Made by a program: the position numbers and the translations under genes. Below, in pieces: positions 35,801 through 43,571 of a DNA stretch of 64,000 nt (position 1 is its first letter; the number at the start of each line of letters is the position of its first letter). The notes under the pieces were generated by a model. That model did no database searches. It had not been told where the DNA came from and saw only the letters and a list, made by a program, of their open reading frames with translations. This DNA comes from Branchiostoma floridae (lineage: Eukaryota > Chordata > Leptocardii > Amphioxiformes > Branchiostomatidae), in NCBI RefSeq assembly GCF_000003815.2, contig NC_049980.1:32214767-32278766 (forward strand), written 5' to 3'.

Positions 35801-38800
35801 TTTTTTACACAACAATTTCTTTATTCTCAACAACGTTTCGGTGACCTTCTTAAAAATAAAGCATTGGTTGCGTGTAGTCTCTTTATTCCAGCTTTTATAC
35901 AGTGACGTACCAACCTGATGAAACTATTCACGGATTAGTAGTTGTTTTTTCACCTCACCTCACCGGCCCCGTACAACGACCCAGTACTAAAAGAAACGGC
36001 CAGCAAAATTTTGAGCGGAAAAAACGGAAAAAGAGAGCAGAGCGAGGGCAAGAATTTGCAATAAACTTTCATTTATCTGATCTTGATCTTTGCAGGTCCG
36101 TGGTTCGTGTCGTTCCTCCAGGCTGTCTACATGCTGGTAACCAACGTGCTGCTGCTCAACCTGCTCATCGCCATGTTCAAGTAAAATACACACTTTTTAT
36201 TTACCTTCTTGGTATCCACCCTGAATGTGTCAACAGGGTAAAGGGCTTGCCTCTACCTTCTTAACTTTATATAATCCAGTCTATTGTCAGTCCACTCTCC
36301 CCTCTCTCTCTTAACGGGGAATTTTTTTAGATATATCTTTAGCTGTTCCGAAAAATATTGAGATCTTCTGGATGTTGTTTAGCTCTAGATTTTTTGAAAA
36401 CAATCTTAAAAATCTTACGTTTCTTTTTTCTCCAGCTATACTTTCCAGAAGATCCAGGACGAGTCGGAGCTCCACTGGAAGTACCAGCGGTACTTCCTGA
36501 TCGAGGAGTACGTCGGCAAACCCTGGGGACCGCCGCCCCTCATCCTGCTGGGACACGTGTGGAGACTGGCCTGCTATGTGTACAGTAAGGGCGGATGTGC
36601 CCCGGACGCGCCCGAGGCAGAGTCCACGGATTTCGGTGGGTCAAAAGAGTCGTCTAGTCTCCAAGCAGACCTTACGGTGCCATAGAGATAGTATCAAAGC
36701 TGGCCAAGGCGTATAGCCGGCCTAAACGGGAGTCAAACGGGCACCGGCTATACTCCTTGGCCAGCTTTGATACTATATTATGCGGCACCGTAGGATCTGC
36801 TTGGAGATTAAAAATCGTCGACACTGGCATCAGCAGAGAAACTCATTGGTGTTGGATGATGATATGTACATGACACGACGTTTCGGTGACCGTCTGTCAC
36901 CTCCCTCAAAGGCTCAAGGCAATACTAAGGCTAACGTCACATTTCCAAAACGTGGCTCGGTCGGGCTGTTTGTGGAAACGTAAAATAGAAATGTATACGT
37001 GACAATATACACAAATAATACCACGACTATTATCTTTACGTGTAATTTGGTCTCTTTTATATCATACTTTTCGTTCCCAAAAGCTCCCAGGCCCCGGTTT
37101 GGATATGTGAGGTAGACCTAACTGGCCATTTCTTGGGAGTGGCCCTGGAGTCGAGGAGTTGGCCTGTGTAAGCTCTGGAAACAGTCTGACATCAAAACTA
37201 ACGCCAAAGTTGCATTTTCCAGACAAGGTTTTCGGTGCCGACAAGGTTCAGCGGCTGCGAGACTTTGAGAAGCAGGGCGCAGAGAACTACCTTCTGCAGG
37301 AACAGCGCGACCGGAAAAACGCCGAGGACGACAGGAAGAGGAAGGCCCATCAGGATGACAAGTTAGTACTACTTTTTTTTAATCCTAGGCCATGTTGATT
37401 TGATTGTATGGATGACATCCACGCGCGCATCAATTTTCGGACGTTTCCAAAGATTAAAAAAGGTTTCAACCATCCTGTAAATCGTTCAAGGCAGGTTCAA
37501 AATAAGAAAATTCAATTTGCCGTGGCTTGCCGAAACAAATACTGGAAAACGTATACTAATCTTCAAAGATCAGAAAATATATGAAAGGACAAAAATGAAG
37601 AATGTATTATTCGGTATGTTCCGTGTGTTACGCCATACGTTTGCAAGACCTTTAAATCAAGAAAAGAATCTCGATGGGTCTTTTTAGGGTCTTTTTTCCA
37701 AGGTATTTTTCAACAATCACGACGAGTCACCTTCATTTGAAATATACAAGTTGGGAATATCATCACATTTATCAATGCAGTAAAACGTACGTCGTATGCA
37801 TGGAGTTTACTTTCTTTTAGCTTTCGTTCCTTCTTTCCCTGAAGTCTTCTACAATAAGCCAGTGTTTGGTTGTTTTTTCTCAGGTTCCAGGAGCTGCTGT
37901 GGGGTTTGGAGGAGATACGAGAAGACATTGAGGAGCTGAGGAAGCAGCGTAACGCCGTCTCGCACGGCGCAAGGTATTCTTACATTGATTGGCCATGGGA
38001 AGATGGTTAATCTCCAAGCATATTCCCGGAAGCATAAGATAGTATCAAAGCTCAGGGAGTGTGCCGGCCAAAGGAGGTCAGCCGTCTACCGTATGCCCGT
38101 TTGACCTCCTCTGGCCGGCTATACTCCTTGGCCCGCTTTGATACTATCTTATGCCCCCGGGAATCTGTTTGGAGATTTGAGTTGGTGAAAGGCATGTAGT
38201 ATCTCAACAATTCATAAACTAAATTTATGATTTATGTCTCACTGAGATCTTGTTGGACAGGGTTTATATCAGTCTCACTGACGAAAACTACTGGATAGTA
38301 GTTAAAACGTCTGACCATTTCCAAAACCATATCCAGTTGCTTGCGTAACTATTTTTTGGCGTATCTTATTAGATGTCTAACCTACATCGACGTAAATCCT
38401 GTGTTTGTTTTTGCACCAAGCAGGATTGATCATGAACAGCCCACTTACCCGAGGAGCCTATCATTGGATGTACCTGACGGCCCTGTGGGAGAGTCAGACC
38501 TGTGTGTAGACGGAAGTGACGGCAGAAGTTATGCCGGAAGTTACGTCACCGATGAGGACATGTCGTCAATGGATGAGGATGAAATGACTGATAGGTAAGA
38601 TACAGTAGTGTCAGTGACTTGTTGTCGACTTTGATAGTAGTCTTTTTCATATAATCTGCATTCAATGTCTTTGCAATTTTAATCTCACACACAATGATGT
38701 GTCAAAATAAGTATAATTGGTTTCTTTTGATGATTTCTGTCCTCTGGTAAAAAAAAAATGCCCAGAAGACATAAATCTGTGTGAGGAGAGGGTTAGTCTT

Positions 38801-39196
38801 CATCTCTCAATACCGTGCCTAAAGACACAGTGAATAGCAACCCACTACATGGGACTGCCTTTACCTTTACTTGACTATTAATGGACAGAAAATGATGCCG
38901 TGAGCCGGCTACTCCAACCCCAACCCATGAATAGGTGAAGAGATGGGAGGGGGAATTTACCCAGCAGTGCTGCAAACGGTGAAATGGGTACCGGTGTTTA
39001 CTCACCCTTACTAGAACATTATATAAGGGTAATGTGTGTAAAAAAATATCTTGTTGATCATTGACAAGTAATCTTTGTGTACTGCAGTACTGAGCCGGAG
39101 TCAGAGGCAGACAACGAGCCGCCAGCAGAGTTGAGGCCACGTGCGCCACAACCCCGCACGTTCATGAGGATGTCATCCCGAGAGTCCAGCGTGTGA
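23642..39196 (+). CDS. TRPM-family cation channel
   Basis: 25 exons joined by GT/AG sites with consistent phase: 23642-23812, 24217-24318, 24746-24926, 25486-25634, 25907-26114, 26738-26900, 27593-27710, 28089-28161, 28784-28890, 29781-29915, 30270-30451, 30792-30884, 30948-31138, 31667-31766, 32616-32841, 33420-33653, 34077-34208, 34663-34917, 35583-35766, 36096-36180, 36436-36635, 37223-37361, 37884-37973, 38424-38594, 39088-39196. About 1,264 residues: melastatin homology region, ankyrin-like helices, six membrane segments with pore, TRP helix, coiled coil and an acidic tail. The post-S6 segment NLLIAMFNYTFQ is TRPM2-like while the pore helix PYWQMYGDLF is closer to TRPM1/3/6/7. There is no NUDT9 or alpha-kinase domain. 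The start could be the ATG at 23669, or lie upstream if 23642 is a true acceptor. Confidence 0.93.
26320..26385 (-). repeat. Dispersed intronic repeat, copy 1
   Basis: The reverse complement contains GAGAGGGTGGAGAAGGAATT and GCAC, then a C-rich run and AAGTCATGTGCAGG. The same order occurs on the plus strand at 31448-31520 in another TRPM intron. It is a mobile-element fragment of unknown class. Confidence 0.5.
28325..28514. mobile_element. Palindromic MITE, CCCCCTCACATTAGGCG family, copy 1
   Basis: The left arm CCCCCTCACATTAGGCGAAA and ATCGATCGGA is inverted at the right end. Further inverted blocks are GAGTCTGCGAGCTCTAAATT and GGCATGACCCTGA, around a short AAATGGCAGAG loop. TA flanks are visible. 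It lies in the TRPM intron after exon 28089-28161. Sister copy at 46221-46364. Confidence 0.8.
28572..28660 (-). repeat. PLE-type repeat with hammerhead-like segment, copy 2
   Basis: The minus strand carries CTAACGAAAGGCAG, GTCCGACCGTTTCC and ATCATATTCAGTTGCTTG, a diverged version of the 23423 and 51785 repeats. Confidence 0.5.
29069..29286. mobile_element. Inverted-repeat MITE in TRPM intron
   Basis: Starts TTAAGGGCGCGGCACATAGG with TCGTGCGATCG and ends with inverted CGATCGCACGACG, AAGACCTATATG and GACGACGCCCTAA. No coding capacity. A right-end fragment (ACGATCGCAAGACCTATGTG) also occurs at about 46185-46205. Confidence 0.65.
30640..30712 (+). pseudogene. Ty3/gypsy-type reverse transcriptase relic
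   Basis: A short open stretch reads LFKIIRMPFGLTGAPSTFQ, matching the RMPFGLxxAPxxFQ motif of Ty3/gypsy RT palm. Nothing else of the element survives on either side. It sits in the TRPM intron between exons 30270-30451 and 30792-30884. Confidence 0.7.
31448..31520 (+). repeat. Dispersed intronic repeat, copy 2
   Basis: Opposite-orientation relative of 26320-26385: GAGAGGGTGGAGAAGGAATT, then GCACACCCCTCC and AAGTCATGTGCAGG. Confidence 0.5.
31955..32615 (+). repeat. Tandem array of exon-start copies in a TRPM intron
   Basis: Six diverged copies precede the true exon start at 32616: about 31961-32000, 32072-32115, 32186-32239, 32286-32338, 32369-32424 and 32496-32550. Each holds the intron end TGATTGTTAACCAG and then CAGCTGGAGGCCGACGCG-like exon sequence to GAGGAGTG, followed by intron-like GATAGGTTATG fill. 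Copies nearest the exon are most similar to it. Confidence 0.85.
33420..36180 (+). CDS. TRPM membrane domain S1-S6 and pore
   Basis: 33420-33653 covers pre-S1 and an acidic, Cys-rich insert (DDDDDE, then CTCKEKKGC). 34077-34208 covers S1 and S2. 34663-34917 covers S3 (MDLVLLLSFLFSFTLHV) and S4 with linker (YRLLQLFHVQKDVGPKIVMI). 35583-35766 covers S5 (LVIFMFILLVFIFAYGVA) and the pore helix and filter (IPYWQMYGDLFTDDDG). 36096-36180 covers S6 (NVLLLNLLIAMF). The filter has Asp where the TRPM6/7-type GEV motif has Glu, followed by three more Asp. A decayed copy of the S5 half-exon precedes it at 35455-35521. Confidence 0.9.
35455..35521 (+). repeat. Duplicate of the TRPM S5 half-exon
   Basis: About 61 bp match the start of exon 35583-35766. 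The copy encodes LQDLAIFMFVLLVFIFAYGV against LQDLVIFMFILLVFIFAYGV in the true exon. Six base differences give two conservative changes and four silent ones. The copy's AG is two bases too early for the upstream phase, and its sequence diverges at ACGGCGT. Confidence 0.8.
36436..39196 (+). CDS. TRPM C-terminus: TRP helix, coiled coil, acidic tail, PDZ-type end
   Basis: 36436-36635 gives the TRP helix (FQKIQDESELHWKYQRYFLI) and a PPP stretch. 37223-37361 and 37884-37973 give a highly charged coiled coil (DKVQRLRDFEKQGAENYL, then ELLWGLEEIREDIEELRKQR) like the tetramerising helix of TRPM channels. 38424-38594 and 39088-39196 give an acidic Ser-rich tail with no enzymatic domain, ending RMSSRESSV and stop at 39194-39196. 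The final ESSV fits the class I PDZ ligand pattern (S/T-x-hydrophobic). Confidence 0.88.
36658..36807. mobile_element. Palindromic MITE, TCTCCAAGCAGA family
   Basis: TCTCCAAGCAGA at the left and TCTGCTTGGAGA at the right. Inner inverted blocks ATAGTATCAAAGCTGGCCAA and CTTGGCCAGCTTTGATACTA, with GCCGG/CCGGC near the centre. It starts 22 bp after the donor of TRPM exon 36436-36635. A close relative is at 38011-38175. Confidence 0.8.
38011..38175. mobile_element. Palindromic MITE, TCTCCAAGCAGA family, second TRPM copy
   Basis: Starts TCTCCAAGCATATTCCCGG and ends CCGGGAATCTGTTTGGAGA. Inner arms ATAAGATAGTATCAAAGC and GCTTTGATACTATCTTATG are inverted, and AGGAGGTCA/TGACCTCCT lies nearer the loop. 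A partial relative with ACTCCTTGGCC and CTATCTTATGCC occurs at 10330-10440. Confidence 0.8.
38262..38345 (+). repeat. PLE-type repeat with hammerhead-like segment, copy 3
   Basis: CTGACGA at 38278-38284 is followed by a perfect 7-bp stem (AACTACT, loop GGAT, AGTAGTT), then AAAACGTCTGACCATTTCC and CATATCCAGTTGCTTG. This copy is on the plus strand; the others are inverted. Confidence 0.6.
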
Positions 39197-39736
39197 CGAC
39201 ATCTTCAACAACAAAAAACTGTACCGCACATATTGGAATAATTTCAACGAAAGTCAAGTAGATTATTGCAGAGCGCCTGTTTTTGGTTAAGGGCATGTTG
39301 CTCAAATTGGCGAAAGAAGATCAGACATGCTTTCGCAGAAACTGGCAACATGCGGCATAATTTTAAGTGGGGATGGGGAAAGGGGTAGATGAAGTAACAG
39401 CACAGGATAACATTCTTTAGTCAAAACGATGCTTTTCATGATAAATTTGTAGCATGCATCGCAGACGTAGTTGTGTTAATTCAAGGTACCTTTTAAGACG
39501 AAATTCTGACGTGGATGACGATGGGTAGCCCACCAATGTATGCGTAAGTGTAAGCCACGTGGACAACCTGTACTTCAGTTCAGTAGAACCTGTAGAGGTA
39601 ACTGTATCTATAGAGATTCTTCATGTTCTTAGAGAAATATACTAATGAAACGTTTAAGCCGTATTAAAAGGGCATCCGTTATGAGCATTAGGTTGTAGAC
39701 ACTGCGAAAATGTGGTTCGCTACCTTGTGACAAGGG

Positions 39737-39742
39737 AATAAA
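39737..39742 (+). promoter_or_regulatory. Possible TRPM polyadenylation signal
   Basis: AATAAA lies 541 bp downstream of the TRPM stop in AT-rich sequence. No other canonical hexamer was noted closer. Position only; use is unproven. Confidence 0.3.
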
Positions 39743-40489
39743 CTTATTAGGCAAGTGTGCATCTGGTAACATTTAGTAGGGATGGGAATTCAATTGGTGA
39801 TACACATATTAAAATACACAGATCAATTAATCATTCAATTGATAATATACTTAGACATTTTATCACTAGTATGCATACATACACTATGTTGGTGCAATTC
39901 TTCATGAATCAATTATGTCAATTTGGACAAGCAATGTTGTGTATGTAACCATTGTTACGGATGGTCTTAAACTGCCTTCTGGATTTTAGTTCCGATTGTC
40001 TCTTGTGTCTCCTCTTTATGTGCAAATAATCACTGGGTAGTAAAAGCAAGGGCTCTGTGTAACGGACAGAAAATAGACAAAATGTTGTATTATGTGTCGT
40101 GTTATCAAGTATGTCTTAATAGTTTCTAGTTCTGGAAATCTGCCTCGCCTAGTAGTAATGAATCTGGATCAACTCTGGGTCAACTACCAGATGGAACCTA
40201 CGGACGTAGAGTTATGCCCATATTTGGGCATAACTCGGTGAGAAAGCGTTATGTCCATATTTGGGCTAAATGGGACCATGTAACATATGCCCATATTTGG
40301 GCTGAAGGGGACTAGGAAGTAAAACTATGTCCATGTAAGGAGACAAGAGAACTCTAAGAAACCTGCGATAACAGATACAGGAATGTATGGAATATATGAG
40401 TAATATTCCGTGGGAGGAATTCCTGTCCAGGCAAATATAAAAGGAGACCGAAGTTCTCCAACTTAGTTTAGAAGTTTTGGGACGAGCAG
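39743..40489. other. Downstream flank of TRPM with three palindromic boxes
   Basis: AT-rich, no coding signal. TATGCCCATATTTGGGCATA at 40213 and two close variants at about 40250 and 40286 form a 36-37-bp spaced series of near-perfect palindromes. The rest shows no recognisable feature. Confidence 0.5.
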
Positions 40490-40493
40490 TATC

Positions 40494-40764
40494 CTATTTG
40501 TCCTGAATTAGTCCTCGGCCCCTCCGTTATGAAGTGATGCGGAAATCGTCTGGAGCCTAAAGTCACCTATGCGCTGAGACGACCGCATTAAGCGGGCGTC
40601 CAAAAACCGCGCAAAGCAGAAAACTTGTCGAGGGCTGGGCGGGTGGGTCGCTTCAGGCTCCAGACGTAGCCGGAGGGCCACAGGAGGACTGACAGTTTGG
40701 CATCTCTTAGCATTGTGGGGTCAAAGGGCAACTTTCGGGACCAATGACTAATCAGGTTAAATAG
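40494..40764. mobile_element. Short copy of a CTATTT-terminal DNA transposon
   Basis: Begins CTATTTGTCCTGAATTAGTC and ends GACTAATCAGGTTAAATAG, which are terminal inverted repeats with a few mismatches. TATC flanks it at 40490-40493 and 40765-40768, a candidate 4-bp target duplication. Its first roughly 60 bp and last roughly 85 bp nearly match the ends of the longer element that follows directly. Confidence 0.7.
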
Positions 40765-40768
40765 TATC

Positions 40769-43571
40769 CTATTTGTCCTGAATTAGTCCTCGGCCCCTCC
40801 GTTATGAAGTGATGCGGAAATCGTCTTCCGCCTTTGCCCTCTCTGACTTTGGAGCCTTTCCTCTCCTGTCCCCTAATACCTCCCTACAAAGATACTTCCT
40901 TAAGGTACCTTCTCGCTCCTTTCCTCTCCCTGTCTACTCTTTCAAATCACTCCCTGTCTTTATCCCTCTCTCATCTTCCCATCCTTATCTTCGCTCTATC
41001 ACCTTTCCTCTCCCCTTACTCATATGATTCCTTTCTTACTCCTCTCGACTTGTCCCCCTCACTCATCTTGCTCTTCTCTGAACTTTGATCACTAACGTTA
41101 CATAAACCACACATTCCTAAGTATTCACTCTCGTTTTCCCAACACTGATCATACCCACTCCAAATTTACACAGCGCTTCAAACATGAAGGAAAACAGACA
41201 TAACTGAACCGTGCTCTGTACTGCATCTGGTAAGTCATCACTGTGCGACACAAAAATCATTTATACACAAACGCACATCAGGCTGCTCACTTCTGTCCTC
41301 AATGCCCGTTTCCCGCGCACACTCCTTAGCCAGGCCTCAGTCCGGCGACGATACTTACGCACTTCCGCCTAGCAAATCATCCAGCCTCCCGCGGAAACCC
41401 ATCGCACTGGATTAAGTCACAAAATGTCAAGGAAGAACGTACATGACTTCCCGAATCATTCAGCCTTCCGCGGAACCCCTTCGCGCTGAATGATTTCACA
41501 GCAAATCACGAAAGAAAATAAACGAGCAAAATTTCTCGGATCGTCCAGCCTTCCGCGGAAACCCTTCGCGCTGGATAACGTCACACCATGCTGAAAATAC
41601 GACTGCACACTTCTCGGGTCATTCAGCTTACTGCGGAACCCCGTCGCACTGAATGATATCTTGCTGTGCTATAAAAAAGGCGTCAAACCGAAGACGTTCT
41701 TGGTCAGACCAATCTCAAAACAGGGTTACTCGATTAGTTCCTAACCATCCAGCATCCCGCGGCACCCCATCGCACTGGAAAACGACATGTCAAAATCCAT
41801 CAAGAAAAATAGGGGAAAAAATGACTTACAGTCCGTTCCTTGAGCTGTCGGCGGGGTTAGCTGAACTGACCGGCAGGGGCTGGGCGGTGTCTGGGACAGG
41901 AGCGCCAGTCGACCCTGATCCTCTGACCGCTGTCCCTTGTAGCACTGTGCCCTGAAGCCGCCTCCTCAGATTCCCTGGTATTTATATCTCACAACTTTAT
42001 TCAGTACAAAGAAAACATGGTTCACAACATAAAACATCACAGCCTAACAGGTTCCCTGGCGCGTCTTGACCCCTCTCTGCTGCTAAAGCTAGTGCAGGCC
42101 ACCAACGGGTCCTATCGGGCCGCACATCTGGTGAGGTTGATGACGGCGTGTCCCGGAGCTGGGTGGTGGTGTGTCCCTCGCATCCCTGTTGTTGGAGGGG
42201 GAGAGCGTCAGACCTGTATGAACAACACGTGCACCATGAGATAGTGGGGAGGGACGGGCGCCCGGCAACAGGTCCGGTCCCAGACAGACAAGTCTAAAAC
42301 AAACGCATCTTCCACACCGCCCAGCCCCCCCACATGCGAGCGAGCCGCGTTACGTGGCGTAAGGCTGGGTCACGCGCGCCCACAACATTCAAACGCGCCT
42401 TACAGATACACACTCATACACATGCAAATCAAACTCCAAACTAATGCAAAATATTAGCGGAAACCCCATACACAGCCTCGACGTTCAATCTAGGAAAGCA
42501 AAAGAAAATTCTACCTTGCCAAAACAGAAATGACACCCAAATCGTACCGACTGCAGCCTTCGAAGCTCAGAGGGGTTGGCTGAACGCTACGCCAAGCTCT
42601 CTCAGCGGGGTGGCGTCTGATCCTGAAAACAAAGAACCAGGAGGGGGGGGGGGGTCGCCATCTTGCCTCCTGGAACATGCCATCGTCGTTCTCTGTTCCT
42701 GCCTGAAATATTCACGAAAATCAAAAATGACATCAAAATCTGGAAACTCTCGTTCTGCTCCACACCTCAGCATTAAAAGCCAACACCCACAGCTTTCCTT
42801 CGCGGAGGATCACTATGGATACAAAAACATAACCAGGACAAAAGAAATTCGAGAGAACCACCATCTGCCACGTGGGCACCAACTATCTGCTTGGAGTAGC
42901 TGTCGGACCCTGCTAAAACATTCACAAAGGCACGAAAACACACAAGAATCAATCAGCTTCACGCAGAACAAAACGCCAGCCTGAACGAAAAAGGCGTCCT
43001 AAACTCGTCCCGGCCTAAGAAGGAAGAAAGGCTTGAAACTGTAACGAAAAATGGCGTAAAGCAGTCACCCCTGCACTCCGGAACATTCCTCCCTCAAAAA
43101 TCAGGTATTCATATGCAAAAAACAACAGACAACGCAAGGATTAAAAAGATATAGCTGGCAGCCGGAATTCCAAGCCGTGCTAGAAAAGAAACACAAACAG
43201 CGAGAACCATAATCAGTAAAGGCCGCTCCGAACCTCTAACGAAGCACACACAGGAGTAAAGAGACGAGAGAAACACACGAAAAAGTACCAACCGACCGCG
43301 GAACCAAATCAAACCTTCCATGGAAGGAACGTGTCCTCCCGAGGGTAAATCAAAACGTGACCGCCAATTAAGGCCTCGAGCCGTAGCGTGCTTCCCTGCG
43401 GCGTCGAAAAACCAACATCACCGCTGGGCAAGTTTTCTGCTTTGCGTGGTGAGCAGAAGTGGAGGGGTCCGTCGTAGACGAGGACCACAGGAGGACTGAC
43501 AGTTTGACATCTCTTAGCATTGTGGGGTCAAAGGGCAACTTTCGGGACCAATGACTAATCAGGTTAAATAG
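40769..43571. mobile_element. Long copy of the same transposon (2.8 kb), non-coding
   Basis: Same left end as 40494 and same right end (ACTAATCAGGTTAAATAG) as 40764, with one or two differences, so both copies are young. No transposase frame was found. The interior has a pyrimidine-rich part (40830-41080), five hairpin repeats (41375-41788) and a G homopolymer near 42641. An inverted AAGTTTTCTGCTTTGCG near the right end matches an opposite-strand word in the short copy. Confidence 0.6.
41375..41788 (+). repeat. Five-unit hairpin array
   Basis: Units at 41375-41420, 41453-41499, 41538-41585, 41616-41660 and 41743-41788. Each has a 5' stem strand (ATCATTCAGC type), a conserved loop CCGCGGAA(A)CCC(N)TCGC and the complementary strand CTGAATGAT. 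Units 2 and 4 pair TTCAG with CTGAA; units 1, 3 and 5 pair TCCAG with CTGGA. Stem length is 11 bp in unit 2 and shorter elsewhere. Confidence 0.7.

Noticed and set aside
40494-43571. LTR retrotransposon
   Set aside because: Repeated ends are present, but each unit starts and ends with inverted CTATTT/AAATAG termini. There is no gag-pol and no primer-binding site, so a DNA transposon fits better.
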